From Actinostola sp. cb2023 (taxonomy: Eukaryota; Cnidaria; Anthozoa; Actiniaria; Actinostolidae), in assembly GCA_033675265.1 (NCBI GenBank), contig JAUJYZ010000582.1, positions 87,144 to 151,143 of the forward strand: a stretch of 64,000 bases of DNA, in the 5' to 3' direction. The notes beneath the pieces are model-generated. The model was not told the origin of the DNA and searched no databases. It saw only the letters and a program-made list of their open reading frames with translations. This document shows positions 13,688 to 30,576 of the stretch, piece after piece. The translations under genes and the position numbers were made by a program. Position 1 is the first letter of the stretch, and each line of letters begins with the position of its first letter.

Positions 13688-14640
13688 NNNNNNNNNNNNN
13701 NNNNNNNNNNNNNNNNNNNNNNNNNNNNNNNNNNNNNNNNNNNNNNNNNNNNNNNNNNNNNNNNNNNNNNNNNNNNNNNNNNNNNNNNNNNNNNNNNNNN
13801 NNNNNNNNNNNNNNNNNNNNNNNNNNNNNNNNNNNNNNNNNNNNNNNNNNNNNNNNNNNNNNNNNNNNNNNNNNNNNNNNNNNNNNNNNNNNNNNNNNNN
13901 NNNNNNNNNNNNNNNNNNNNNNNNNNNNNNNNNNNNNNNNNNNNNNNNNNNNNNNNNNNNNNNNNNNNNNNNNNNNNNNNNNNNNNNNNNNNNNNNNNNN
14001 NNNNNNNNNNNNNNNNNNNNNNNNNNNNNNNNNNNNNNNNNNNNNNNNNNNNNNNNNNNNNNNNNNNNNNNNNNNNNNNNNNNNNNNNNNNNNNNNNNNN
14101 NNNNNNNNNNNNNNNNNNNNNNNNNNNNNNNNNNNNNNNNNNNNNNNNNNNNNNNNNNNNNNNNNNNNNNNNNNNNNNNNNNNNNNNNNNNNNNNNNNNN
14201 NNNNNNNNNNNNNNNNNNNNNNNNNNNNNNNNNNNNNNNNNNNNNNNNNNNNNNNNNNNNNNNNNNNNNNNNNNNNNNNNNNNNNNNNNNNNNNNNNNNN
14301 NNNNNNNNNNNNNNNNNNNNNNNNNNNNNNNNNNNNNNNNNNNNNNNNNNNNNNNNNNNNNNNNNNNNNNNNNNNNNNNNNNNNNNNNNNNNNNNNNNNN
14401 NNNNNNNNNNNNNNNNNNNNNNNNNNNNNNNNNNNNNNNNNNNNNNNNNNNNNNNNNNNNNNNNNNNNNNNNNNNNNNNNNNNNNNNNNNNNNNNNNNNN
14501 NNNNNNNNNNNNNNNNNNNNNNNNNNNNNNNNNNNNNNNNNNNNNNNNNNNNNNNNNNNNNNNNNNNNNNNNNNNNNNNNNNNNNNNNNNNNNNNNNNNN
14601 NNNNNNNNNNNNNNNNNNNNNNNNNNNNNNNNNNNNNNNN
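13688..14640. other. assembly gap (953 N)
   Basis: A run of N joins two unrelated satellites: the 53-bp array on its left and the 14-bp array on its right. The real junction is not seen. Confidence 0.99.
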
Positions 14641-17600
14641 AGAGTACAAACACTAGAGTACAAACACTAGTACAAACAGTACAGTACAAACACTAGAGTA
14701 CAAACACTAGAGTACAAACACTAGAGTACTAAACACTAGAGTACAAACACTAGAGTACAAACACTAGAGTACAAACACTAGAGTACAAACACTACAGTAC
14801 AAACACTACAGTACAAACACTAGAGTACAAACACTACAGTACAAACACTAGAGTACAAACACTAGAGTACAAACACTACAGTACAAACACTACAGTACAA
14901 ACACTAGAGTACAAACACTAGAGTACAAACACTAGAGTACAAACACTAGAGTACAAACACTAGAGTACAAACACTAGAGTACAAACACTACAGTACAAAC
15001 ACTACAGTACAAACACAGTACAAACACTACAGTACAAACACTACAGTACAAACACTACAGTACAAACACTACAGTACAAACACTAGAGTACAAACACTAG
15101 AGTACAAAACTACAGTACTACAGTACAGTAAACACTAGAGTACAAACACTAGAGTACAAACACTACAGTACAAACACTACAGTACAAACACTACAGTACA
15201 AACACTAAGTACAAACACTAGAGTACAAACACTAGAGTACAAACACTACAGTACAAACACTACAGTACAAACACTACAGTACAAACACTACAGTACAAAC
15301 ACTAACACTACAGTACACTAAGTACAAACTACAGTACAAACACTACAGTACAAACACTAGAGTACAAACACTAGAGTACAAACACTAGAGTACAAACACT
15401 AGAGTACAAACACTACAGTACAAACACTAGAGTACAAACACTACAGTACAAACACTAGAGTACAAACACTAGAGTACAAACAGTACAAACACTACAGTAC
15501 TACAGTACAAACACTACAGTACAAACACTAGAGTACAAACACTAGAGTACAAAACACTACAGTACAAACACTACAGTACAAACACTACAGTACAAACACT
15601 ACAGTACAAACACTACAGTACAAACACTAGAGTACAAACACTAGAGTACAAAACACTACAGTACAAACACTACAGTACAAAAACTACACTAAACACTAGA
15701 CAAACACTAGAGTACAAACACTAGAGTACAAACACTAGAGTACAAACACTAGAGTACAAACACTAGAGTACAAAAACACTAGAGTACAAACACTAGAGTA
15801 CAAACACTAGAGTACAAAAACAGTACAAACACTAGAGTACAAACACTACAGTACAAACACTACAGAGTACAAACACTACAGTACAAACACTACAGTACAA
15901 AAACTACAGTACAAACACTACAGTACAAACACTAGAGTACAAACACTACAGTACAAACACTAGAGTACAAACACTACAGTACAAAAACAAACTAGAGTAC
16001 AAACACTAGAGTACAAACACTAGAGTACAAACACTAGAGTACAAAACACTAGAGTACAAACACTAGAGTACAAACACTAGAGTACAAACACTAGAGTACA
16101 AACACTACAAACACTAGAGTACAAACACTAAACACTAGAGTACAAACACTAGAGTACAACACTAGACAAACACTAGAACACTAGAGTACAAGTACAAACA
16201 CTACAGTACAAACACTAGAGTACAAACACTAGAGTACAAACACTAGAGTACAAACACTAGAGTACAAACACTAGAGTACAAACACTAGAGTACAAACACT
16301 ACAGTACAAACACTACAGTACAAACACTAGAGTACAAACACTAGAGTACAAAAACACTAGAGTACAAACACTAGAGTACAAACACTAGAGTACAAACACT
16401 AGAGTACAAACACTAAGTACAAACTACAGTACAAAACACTACAGTACAAACACTACAGTACAAATAACTACAGTACACTACTAGAGTACAAACACTAGAG
16501 TACAAACACTAGAGTACAAACACTACAGTACAAACACTAGAGTACAAACACTAGAGTACAAACACTAGAGTACAAACACTAGAGTACAAACACTAGAGTA
16601 CAAACACTACAGTACAAACACTACAGTACAAACAAACTACAGTACAAATAAGTACAAACACTACAGTACAAACACTAGAGTACAAACACTAGAGTACTAA
16701 ACACTACAGTACAAACACTACAGTACAAACACTACAGTACAAACACTACAGTACAAACACTAGAGTACAAATACAGTACAAACAACACTACAGTACAAAC
16801 ACTAGTAGTACAAACACTACAGTACAAAACACTACAGTACAAACACTACAGTACAAACACTACAGTAGTACAAACACTAGTACAAACAAACACTAGAGTA
16901 CAAACACTACAGTACAAACACTAGAGTACAAACACTAGAGTACAAACACTAGAGTACTAGAGTACAAACTACAGTACAAACACTAGAGTACAAACACTAC
17001 AGTACAAACACTACAGTACAAACACTAGAGTACAAACACTACAGTACAAACACTAAACAAACACTAGAGTACAAACACTAGAGTACAAACACTAGAGTAC
17101 AAACACTAGAGTACAAACACTAGAGTACAAACACTACAGTACAAACACTAGAGTACAAACACTAGAGTACAAACACTAGAGTACAAACACTACAGTACAA
17201 ACACTACAGTACAAACACTAGTAGAGTAGAGTAAACACTACAGTACAAACACTAGAGTACAAACACTAGAGTACAAACACTACAGTACAAACCCTAGAGT
17301 ACAAACACTACAGTACAAACACTACAGTACAAACACTAGAGTACAAACACTAGAGTACAAACACTAGAGTACAAACACTAGAGTACAAACACTACAGTAC
17401 AAACACTACAGTACAAACACTACAGTACAAACACTAGAGTACAAACACTAGAGTACAAACACTACAGTACAAACACTAGAGTACAAACACTACAGTACAA
17501 ACACTACAGTACAAACACTACAGTACAAACACTACAGTACAAACACTACAGTACAAACACTAGAGTACAAACTAGAGTACAAACACTAGAGTACAAACAC

Positions 17601-20600
17601 TAGAGTACAAACACTAGAGTACAAACACTAGAGTACAAACACTACAGTACAAACACTACAGTACACTAGAGTACAAACACTACAGTACAAACACTACAGT
17701 ACAAACACTACAGTACAAACACTACAGTACAAACACTACAGTACAAACACTACAAACACTAGAGTACAAACACTAGAGTACAAACTAGAGTACAAAAACA
17801 CTACAGTACAAACACTACAGTACAAACAAACACAAACACTACAGTACAAACACTAGTAGTACTAGAGTACAAACACTAGAGTACAAACAGTACTAGAGTA
17901 CAAAAACACTACAGAGTACAGTAAACACTACAGTACAAACACTACAGTACAAACACTACAGTACAAACACTAGAGTACAAACACTACAGTACAGTACAAA
18001 CACTACAGTACAAACACTACAGTACAAACACTACAGTACAAACACTACAGTACAAACACTAGAGTACAAACACTAGAGTACACAAACACTACAGTACAAA
18101 CACTACAGTACAAACACTACAGTACAAACACTACAGTACAAACACTACAGTACAAACACTAGAGTACAAACACTAGAGTACAAACACTACAGTACAAACA
18201 CTACAGTACAAACACTACAGTACAAACACTACAGTACAAACACTACAGTACAAACACTAGAGTACAAACACTAGAGTACAAACACTAGTAGTACAAACAC
18301 TACAGTACAAACACTACAGTACAAACACTACAGTACAAATGTACACTACAAACACTACAGTACAAACACTACTACAAACACTACAGTACAAACACTAGAG
18401 TACAAACACTACAGTACAAACACTAGAGTACTACAGTACAAACACTAGAGTACAAACACTAGAGTACAAACACTACAGTACACTACAGTACACACAAACA
18501 CTACAGTACAAACACTAGAGTACAAACACTACAGTACAACAAAGTACACTACAGTACAAACACTACAGTACAAACACTACAGTACAAACACTACAGTACA
18601 AACACTAGAGTACACTACAGTACAAACACTAGAGTACAAAAACTACAGTACAAACACTACAGTACAAACACTAGAGTACAAACACTACAGTACAAAACAC
18701 TAGAGTACAAACACAGTACACTACAGTACAAACACTACAGTACAAACACTAGAGTACAAACACTACAGTACAAACACAGTACAAACACTACAGTACAAAC
18801 TAGAGTACAAACACTAGAGTACAAACACTAGAGTACAAACACTACAGTACAAACAAACACTAGAGTACAAACTAGAGTACAAACACTAGAGTACAAACAC
18901 TAGAGTACAAAAACAAACTACTAGAGTACAAACACTACAGTACAAACACTACAGTACAAACACTACAGTACAAACACTAGAGTACAAACACTACAGTACA
19001 AACACTAGAGTACAAACACTAGAGTACAAACACTAGAGTACAAAACTACTAGAGTACAAACACTAGAGTACAAACACTACAGTACAAACACTAGAGTACA
19101 AACACTACAGTACAAACACTAGAGTACAAACACTACAGTACTACAGTACAAACACTACAGTACAAACACTAGTACAAACACTAGTACAAACACTAGAGTA
19201 GTACAACAGTACAGTAGTACAAACACTAGAGTACAAACACTAGAGTACAAAAACACTACAGTACAAAAACACTACAGTACAACACACTAGAGTACAAACA
19301 CTACAGTAAACACTACAGTACAAACACTACAGTACAAACTAGAGTACAAAACTAGAGTACAAACACTAGAGTACAAACACTACAGTACAAACACTACAGT
19401 ACACTAAACACTACAGTACAAACACTACAGTACAAAACTACTACAGTACAAACACTTAGTACAAACACTACAGTACAAACACTACAGTACAAAACTACAG
19501 TACAAACACTACAGTACAAACACTAGAGTACAAAAACACTACAGTACAAACACTAAGTACAAACACTACAGTACAAACACTAGAGTACAAACACTACAGT
19601 ACAAACACTAGAGTACAAAAACACTACAGTACAGTACAACACACTACAGTACAAACACTACAGTTACAAACACTAGAGTACAAACACTAAGTAAAACACT
19701 AGTACAAACACTACAGTACAAACACTAGAGTACAAACACTACTAGAGTACAAACAGTACAAACACTAGAGTACAAACACTACAGTACACACTACAGTACA
19801 AACACTACAGTACAAACACTACAGTACAAACACTAGAGTACAAACACTAGAGTAGAGTACAAGAGTACAAACACTACAGTACAGTAGAGTACAAACACTA
19901 GAGTACAAAACTAGAGTACAAACACTACAGTACAAACAAAACACTACAGTACAAACACTAGAGTACAAACACTAGAGTACAAACACTACAGTACAAAACT
20001 ACTAGAGTACTACAGTAAAACTAGAGTAAACACTAGTACAAAGTACAAACACTAGAGTACACTAAGTACAAACTACAGTACAAACACTAGAGTACAAACA
20101 CTACAGTACAAACACTACAGTAGTACAGTACAAACACTACAGTACAAAACACTAGTACAAACAAACACTACAGTACAAACACTAGAGTACAAACACTAGA
20201 GTACAGTACAGTACAAACACTAGAGTACAAACACTAGAGTACAAACACTAGAGTACAAACACTACAGTACAAACACTACAGTACAAACACTACAGTACAA
20301 ACACTACAGTACAAAAACACTACTAGAGTACAAACACTACAGTACAAAACTACAAACACTAGAGTACAAACACTAGAGTACAAACACTAGAGTACAAACA
20401 CTACAGTACAAGTACAGTACACTACAGTACAAACACTACAGTACAAATAACTACAGTACAAACACTACAGTACAAACACTAGAGTACAAAACTAGAGTAC
20501 AAGTACAAACACTACAGTACAAACACTACAGTACAAACACTAGAGTACAAACACTACAGTACAAACACTAGAGTACAAACACTAGAGTACAAACACTAGA

Positions 20601-23600
20601 GTACAAACACTACAGTACAAAAACACTACAGTACAAACACTAGAGTACAAACACTACAGTACAAACACTAAACAAACACTACAGTACAAACACAAACAGT
20701 ACAAACACTACACAAACAAACACTACAGTACAAACACTAGAGTACAAACACTAGAGTACAAACACTAGAGTACAAACACTAGAGTACAAACACTACAGTA
20801 CAAACACTACAGTACAAACACTACAGTACAAACACTACAGTACAAACACTAGAGTACAAACACTACAGTACAAACACTAGAGTAAACACTACAGTACAAA
20901 CACTACAGTACAAACACTACAGTACAAACACTACAGTACAAACACTAGAGTACAAAAGTACAGTAAACACTAAGTACAAACACTACAGTACAAACACTAC
21001 AGTAGTAAAGTACTAGAGTACAAACACTAGAGTACAAACACAGTACAAACACTAAACACTAGAGTACAAACACTAGAGTACAAACACTAGAGTACAAACA
21101 CTAGAGTACAAACACTAGAGTACAAACACTAAGTACAAACACTAGTAGTACAAACACTAGAGTACAAACACTAGAGTACAAACACTACAGTACAAACAGT
21201 ACAGTACAAACACTAGAGTACAAACACTACAGTACAAACTAGAGTACAAACACTACAGTACAAACACTACAGTACAAAACACAGTACAGTACAAACAGTA
21301 CAGTACAAACACTAGAGTACAACACTAGAGTACAAAACAGAGTACAAACACTACAGTACAAACACTAGTGTACAGTACAAACACTACAGTACAAACACTA
21401 CAGTACAAACACTAGAGTACAAACACTACAGTACAAACAAACAGTACAGTACACAAACACTACAGTACAAAACACAGTAGTAACACTACAGTACAAACAC
21501 TAGAGTACAAAAAGTACAGTACAAACACTAGTAAATACAGTACAAACACTAGAGTACAAACACTACAGTACAAGTAGTACAAACACTAGAGTACAAACAA
21601 AGGGAGTAAAAACACTACAGTACAAACACTACAGTACAAACACTAAAGTACAAACTAGAGTACAAACAGTACAAACACTACAGTACAAACACTACAGTAC
21701 AAACACTAGAGTACAAACACTAGAGTACTAAGTACAAACACTACAGTACAAACACTACAGTACACTACAGTACAATACTAGAGTACAAACACTAGAGTAC
21801 AAAAACACTACAGTACAAACTACAGTACAAACACTAGAGTACAAACACTACACTAAGTACAAACACTAGAGTACAAACACTACAGTAAACACTACAGTAC
21901 AAACACTACAGTACTAGAGTAAACACTACAGTACAAAACACTACAGTACAAACACTACAGTACAAACACTACAGTACAAACACTACAGTACAAACACTAG
22001 AGTACAAACACTAGAGTACAAACTAGTACTAGAGTACAAAAACTAGAGTACAAACACTACAGTACACTAACAAACACTAGAGAACAAACTACAGTACACT
22101 ACAGTTACAGTACAAACACTACAGTACAAACTACGTACAGTACACTACAGTACAAACACTAGAGTAAAACTACAGTACAAACACTACAGTACAAACACTA
22201 CAGTACAAACACTACACGTACAAACAGAGTACAAACACTAGAGTACAAACACTAGAAGTACAGTACAAACACTACAGTACAAAACTAGAGTACAAACACT
22301 ACAGTACAAACTACTACAGTACAAAACTAGAGTACAAACACTAGTAGTACAAACACTAGAGTACAAACTACTACAGTGGAGTACAAACACTAGTACAAAC
22401 ACTAGTACAAACACTAAGTACAACTACAGTACAACAGTACACACTACAGTACAACAGTACTACAGTACAAACACTACAGTACAAACACACAGTACAGTAA
22501 CAGTACAACACTACTAGAGTACAAACACTAGAGTACAAACACTACAGTACAAACACTACAGTGTAAAACACTACAGTACAACACACTACAGTACAGTACA
22601 AAACACTACAGTACAAACACTACAGTACACTAGAGTACAAACACTACAGTACAAACACTACAGTACAAACTACAGTAAACACTACAGTACAAAACACTAG
22701 AGTACAGTACACACTACACACACTACGTAGTACAAACACTACAGTAGTAACACTAGAGTACAAACATACTACAACACTACAGTACAAACACTAGAGTACA
22801 AACAGTACAGTACAAACACACAGTACAGTACAAACACTAACACTACAGTACAAACAAGTACACTAGAGTACAAACAGTACAGTACAAACACTAGAGTACA
22901 AACACTAGAGTACAAACACTACAGTACTTAAACACTAGAGTACAAACACTACAGTACAAACACAGTACAAACACTAGAGTACAAACACTAGAGTACAAAC
23001 ACTAGTAGTACAGTCTTGTACACACTACAGTACAAACACTACAGTACAAACAAACAGTACAAACACTAGAGTACAAACACTACAGTACAAACACTACAGT
23101 ACAAACACTACACTAACACTAGTACAAACACTAGAGTACAAACACTAGAGTACAAACACTAGAGTACAAACACTACAGTACAAACACTACAGTACAAACA
23201 CTAGAGTAAACACTAGAGTACAAACACTAGAGTACAAACTACAGTACAAACACTACAGTACAAACACTAAACAACTAGAGTACAAACACTACAGTACAAA
23301 CACTACAGTACAAACACTACAGTACTAGTACAAACACTACAGTACAAACACTAGAGTACAGTGACAAACACTACAGTACAAATAGACTACTAGAGTACAA
23401 ACACTACAGTACAAACACTAGAGTACAAACACTAGAGTACAAACACTAGAGTACAAACACTACAGTACAAACACTAGAGTACAAACACTACAGTACAAAC
23501 ACTAGTAGTAACACTAGAGTACAAACACTACAGTACAAACACTAGAGTACAAACACTACAACAAAAGAGTACAAACACTAGAGTAAACACTAGAGTACAA

Positions 23601-26600
23601 AACACTAGAGTACAGTACTAAAAACTACAGTACAAACACAGTACTAGTACAAACACTACAGTACAACTACAGTACAAACACTAGAGTACACACTACAGTA
23701 CTACAAACACTACAGTACAAACACTAGAGTACAAACACTACAGTACAAACACTAGAGTACACAGTACACTAGAGTACAAACACTACAGTACAAACACTTA
23801 GTACAAACACTAGAGTACAAACACTAGAGTACAAACACTAGAGTACAAACAACACACAGTACACTACAAAGTACAAACACTACAGTACAAACTAGAGTAC
23901 AAACTACAGTACAAACACTACAGTAGGACAGTACAGTACAAAGTACACTAGAGTACAAACACTAGAGTACAAACACTACAGTACAAACACTACAGTACAA
24001 AAACTAGAGTACAAACACTACAGTACAAACACTAGAGTACAAGTAAAAACACTACAGTACAAACACTAGAGTAGAGTACAAACTAAACTGCGAGTACAAA
24101 ACACTAGAGTACAAACACTACAGTACAAACAGTACAGTACAAACACTAGAGTACAAACACTACAGTACAAACACTACAGTAAACACTAGAGTACAAACAC
24201 TACAGTACACAAACACTAGAGTACAAACACTAGAGTACAAACACTAGAGTACAAACACAAACAGTACAAACACTACAGTACAAACACTAGAGTACAAAAC
24301 ACTAGTACAGTACAAACACTACAGTAGAGTACAACACTAGAGTACAAACACTACACAGTACAGTAAAACTAGAGTACAAACACTACAGTACAAACACTAG
24401 AGTACATTCGTAACACTACAGTACAAACACTACAGTACAGTACAAACACTAAGTACACTACTAGAGTACAAACACTACAGTACAAAACACTACAGTACAA
24501 ACACTACAGTACAAAACTAGAGTACAAACACTAGAGTACAAACACTACTAGAGTACAAACACAGTACAAACACTACAGTACAAACACTACAAGTACAAAA
24601 ACACTAGAGTACAAACACTACAGTACAAAACTACAGTACAAACTAGAGTACAAACACTAGAGTACAAACACTACAGTACAAACACAAACAGAGTACAAAC
24701 ACTACAGTACAAACACTAGAGTACAAACACTACAGTACAAGTACACACTACAGTACAAACACTAGAGTACAAACAAAGTACACTACAGTACAACACTACA
24801 GTACAAACACTACAGTACAAACACTAGAGTACAAACACTAGAGTACAAACACTAGAGTACAAACACTACAGTACAAAACTACACTACACTACAAACAACC
24901 TACAGTACAAACACTAGAGTACAAACACTACAGTACAAACACTAGAGTACACTAGAGTACAACAGTACACACAAACAGTACAAAAGAGTACTAGAGTTAC
25001 AAGTACACTACTACTACAGTACAAACACTACAGTAGTACAACACTAGTACACAACACTACAGTACACACTACACTACAGTACAAACACTAGAGTAAACAG
25101 TAAGTACAAACACTATAGTACAAACACTAGAGTACAAACACTACAGTACAGTACAAACACTAGAGTACAAACACTAGAGTACAGTACAGTACAGTACAAA
25201 CAGTACAAACACTAAAACAAACACTACAGTACAAACACTAGAGTACAAACACTAGAGTACACACTACACAAACACTACAGTACAAACACTAGAGTACACT
25301 AAGTACTACAGTACAAACACTACAGTACAAACACTACAGTACAAACACTACAGTACAAACACTACAGTACAGTACAAACACTACAGTACAAACACTACAG
25401 TACAAACACTAGAGTACAAACACTACAGTACTAGAGTACAAACACACTACACTACAAACACTAGAGTACAAACACTACAGTACAACACTAGAGTACAAAC
25501 ACTACAGTACAAACACTACAGTACAAACACTACAGTAAACACTACAGTACAACTAGAGTACAAACACTAGAGTACAAAACACTACAGTACAAACACTAAG
25601 TACAGTACAAACACTACAGTACAGTAAAACTACAGTACACTAGAGTACAAACTAGAGTACAAACACTAGAGTACAAACACTAGAGTACAAACACTAGAGT
25701 ACAAACACTACAGTACAAACACTAGAGTACAAACACTACACTACAGTACAAACAGTACAGTACTAGAGTACACTACAGTACAAACACTACACTAGAGTAC
25801 AAACACTAGAGTACAAACTACTACAGTACAAACACTACAGTACAAACACTACAGTAGAGTACAAACACTAGAGTACAGTACAAACACTACAGTACAAACA
25901 CTACAGTACAAACACTAGAGTACAAAACTACTACAGTACAAACACTACAGTACAAACACTAGAGTACAAACACTAGAGTACAAACACTAGAGTACAAACA
26001 CTACAGTACAAACACTACAGTACAAACACTACAGTACAAACACTAGAGTACAAACACTAGAGTACAAAAACACTACAGTACAAACACTAGAGTACAAACA
26101 CTAGAGTACAAACACTAGAGTACAAACACTACAGTACAAACACTAGAGTACAAACAAACACTACAGTACAAACACTACAGTACAAACTAGAGTACAAACA
26201 CTACAGTACAAACACTACAGTACAAACACTACAGTACACAAACACTACAGTACAAACACCTAGAGTACAAACACTACAGTACAAAACACTACAGTACACA
26301 AACACTACAGTACAAACACTAGAGTACAAACACTAAGTACAAACACTACAGTACAAACACACTAGAGTACAAACACTACAGTACAAACACTAGAGTACAA
26401 ACACTAGAGTACAAACACTACAGTACAAACACTAGAGTACAAAAACACTACAGTACAAACACTACAGTACAAACACTAGAGTACAAACACTAGAGTACAA
26501 ACACTAGAGTACAAACACTAGAGTACAAACACTAGAGTACAAACACTACAGTACAAACACTACAGTACAAACACTACAGTACAAAACACTAGAGTACAAA

Positions 26601-29600
26601 CACTAGAGTACAAACACTAGAGTACAAACACTACAGTACACAAACACTAGAGTACAAACACTAGAGTACAAACACTACAGTACAAAAACACTACAGTACA
26701 AACACTAGAGTACAAACACTAGAGTACAAACACTAGAGTACAAAACACTAGAGTACAAACACTAGAGTACAAACACTAGAGTACAAACACTACAGTACAA
26801 AACACTACAGTAGAGTACAAACACTAGAGTACAAACACTACAGTACAAACACTAGAGTACAAACACTAGAGTACAAACACTAGAGTACAAACACTACAGT
26901 ACAAACACTAGAGTACAAACAAACACTACAGTACAAACACTAGAGTACAAACACTACAGTACAAACACTACAGTACAAACACTACAGTACAAAAAGAGTA
27001 CAAACACTACAGTACAAACACTAGAGTACAAACAACACTAGAGTACAACACTAGAGTACAAACACTAGAGTACAAACACTACAGTACAAACACTACAGTA
27101 CAAACACTACAGTAGTACAAACACTAGAGTACAAACACTAGAGTACACTACAAACACTACAGTACAAACACTAGAGTACAAACACTAGAGTACAAACACT
27201 ACAGTACAAACACTACAGTACAACACTAGAGTACAAACACTACACTACAGTACAAACACTACAGTACAAACACTAGAGTACAAACACTAGTACAGTACAG
27301 TACACACTACTAGAGTACACTACTACAGTACAAACACTAGAGTACAAAAACACTACAGTACAAACACTAGAGTACAAGTACAGTACAAACACTAGAGTAC
27401 AAACACTAGAGTACAAACACTAGAGTACAAACACTAGAGTACAAAAACACTAGAGTACAAACACTAGAGTACAAACACTAGAGTACAAACACTAGAGTAC
27501 AAACACTAGAGTACAAAACTAGAGTAAAACTAGAGTACAAACTAGAGTACAAACACTAGAGTACAAACACTAGAGTACAAACACTACAGTACAAAAACAC
27601 TACAGTACAAACACTAGAGTACAAACACTAGAGTACAAACACACTACAGTACAAACACTAGAGTACAAACACTAGAGTACAAACACTACAGTACAAACAC
27701 TACAGTACAAACAAACACTAAACAGTACAAACACTACAGTACAAACACTACAGTACAAACACTACAGTACAAACACTACAGTACAAACACTACAGTACAA
27801 ACACTAGAGTACAAACACTAGAGTACAAACACTACAGTACAAGTACAAACACTACAGTACAACACTAGAGTACAGTAAACACTAGAGTACAAACACTAGA
27901 GTACAAACACTAGAGTACAAACACTAGAGTACAAACACTAGAGTACAAAACACTAGAGTACAAACACTAGAGTACAAACACTACAGTACAAACACTACAG
28001 TACAAACACTACAGTACAAACACTACAGTACAAACACTAGAGTACAAACACTAGAGTACAAACACTACAGTACAAACACTAGAGTACAAACACTAGAGTA
28101 CAAACACTAGAGTACAAACACTACAGTACAAACACTACAGTACAAATCACACTACAGTACAAACACTACAGTACAAACACTAGAGTACAAACACTACAGT
28201 ACAAACACTAAGTACAAACACTAGAGTACAAACACTACAGTACAGTTACAAACACTAGAGTACAAACACTACAGTACAAACACTACAGTACAAACAGTAC
28301 AGTACAAACACTACAGTACAAACACTAGAGTACAAAAACACTAGAGTACAAACACTACAGTACAAACACTACAGTACAAACACTAGAGTACAAACACTAG
28401 AGTACAAACACTAGAGTACAAACACTAGAGTACAAACACTAGAGTACAAACACTACAGTACAAACACTACAGTACAAACACTACAGTACAAACACTAAGT
28501 ACAAACACTACAGTACAAACACTAGAGTACAAACACTAGAGTACAAACAAAGTACTAGAGTACAAACACTACAGTACAAACACTAGAGTACAAACACTAC
28601 AGTACAAACACTACAGTACAAGTACTAGAGTACAAACACTAGAGTACAAACACTACAGTACAAACACTAGAGTACAAACACTACAGTACAAACACTAGAG
28701 TACAAACACTACAGTACAAACACTACAGTACAAACACTAGAGTACAAACACTAGAGTACAAACACTAGAGTACAACACTAGAGTACAACAAACACTACAG
28801 TACAAACACTAGAGTACAAACACTAGAGTACAAACACTAAGTACAAACAACAGTACTAGAGTACAAACACTAGAGTACACTAGAGTACAAACTACAGTAC
28901 AAACACTAGAGTACAAACACTAGAGTACAAACACTAGAGTACAAACACTAGAGTAAAAACACTAGAGTACAAACACTACAGTACAAACACTAGAGTACAA
29001 ACACTACAGTACAAACACTAAGTACTACAGTACAAACACTAGAGTACAAACACTAGAGTACAAACACTAGAGTACAAACACTAGAGTACAAACACTAGAG
29101 TACAAGTACTACAGTACAAACTACAGTACAAACACTACAGTACAAACACTACAGTACAAACACTAGAGTACAAACACTAGAGTACAAACACTAGAGTACA
29201 AAACACTACAAAGTACAAACACTACAGTACAAACACTACAGTACAAAACTACAGTACAAACACTACAAACACTACAGTACAAACACTAGAGTACAAACAC
29301 TACAGTACAAACACTAGAGTACAAACACTAGAGTACAAACACTAGAGTACAAAAACACTACAGTACAAACACTACAGTACAAACACTACAGTACAAAACA
29401 CTACAGTACAAACACTACAGTACAAACACTACAGTACAAACACTACAGTACAAACACTAGAGTACAAACACTAGAGTACAAACACTAGAGTACAAACACT
29501 AAACACTAGAGTACAACAAACACTACAGTACAAACACTAGAGTACAAACACTAGAGTACAAACACTAGAGTACAAACACTAGAGTACAAACACTACAGTA

Positions 29601-30576
29601 CAAACACTAGAGTACACTACAGTACAAACACTACAGTACAAAGTACAACACTAGAGTACAAACACTAGAGTACAAACACTAGAGTACAAACACTACAGTA
29701 CAAACACTACAGTACAAAAACACTAGAGTACAAACACTAGAGTACAAACACTAGAGTACAACACTAGAGTACAAACACTACAGTACAAACACTACAGTAC
29801 AAACACTACAGTACAAACACTACAGTACAAACACTAAGAGTACAAACACTAGAGTACAAACACTACTAAAGTACAAACACTAGAGTACAAACACTAGAGT
29901 ACAAAAACACTACAGTACAAACAAACTAGAGTACAAACACTAGAGTACAAACACTACAGTACAAACACTAGAGTACAAACACTACAGTACAAACACTACA
30001 GTACAAACACTAGAGTACAAACACTAGAGTACAAACACTACAGTACAAACACTAGAGTACAAAAACACTACAGTACAAACACTAGAGTACAAACACTAGA
30101 GTACAAACACTACAGTACAAACACTACAGTACAAAAGTACAAACACTACAGTACAAACACTAGAGTACAAACACTACAGTACAAACACTACAGTACAGTA
30201 CAAACACTACAGTACAAAACACTAGAGTACAAACACTACAGTACAAACACTAGAGTACAAACACTAGAGTACAAACACTAGAGTACAAACACACTAGAGT
30301 ACAAACACTACAGTACAAACACTAGAGTACAAACACTAGAGTACAAACACTAGAGTACAAACACTAGAGTACAAACACTAGAGTACAAACACTAGAGTAC
30401 AAACACTAGAGTACAAACACTAGAGTACAAAACACTAGAGTACAAACACTAGAGTACAAACACTAGTACAAACAAACACTAGAGTACAAACACTAGAGTA
30501 CAAACACTAGAGTACAAACACTAGAGTACAAACACTATAGAGTACAAACACTACAGTACAAACACTAGAGTACAAA
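14641..30576. repeat. 14-bp dimorphic satellite array (over 1000 copies)
   Basis: The unit is AGAGTACAAACACT or ACAGTACAAACACT, differing only at the second base. Both types are common throughout and mixed in short runs. Truncated or fused units (AGTACAAAC, AAAACAC, GTACAGTAC) are rare at both ends and frequent from about 18.3 to 25.5 kb. The units have no stable reading frame and no gene is present. Function is unknown; heterochromatic satellite is the simplest reading. Confidence 0.97.

Noticed and set aside
13654..14696. Open frames of about 330 codons across the first gap
   Set aside because: They are almost entirely unknown bases; the same holds for the minus-strand frame over 30551-31426.
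3879..30576. CRISPR-like regular repeats
   Set aside because: The repeats are head-to-tail with no unique spacers, and the rest of the window is eukaryotic in style.
14641..30576. Telomeric repeat
   Set aside because: The 14-bp unit does not resemble TTAGGG-type repeats and is followed by low-copy DNA after the gap.
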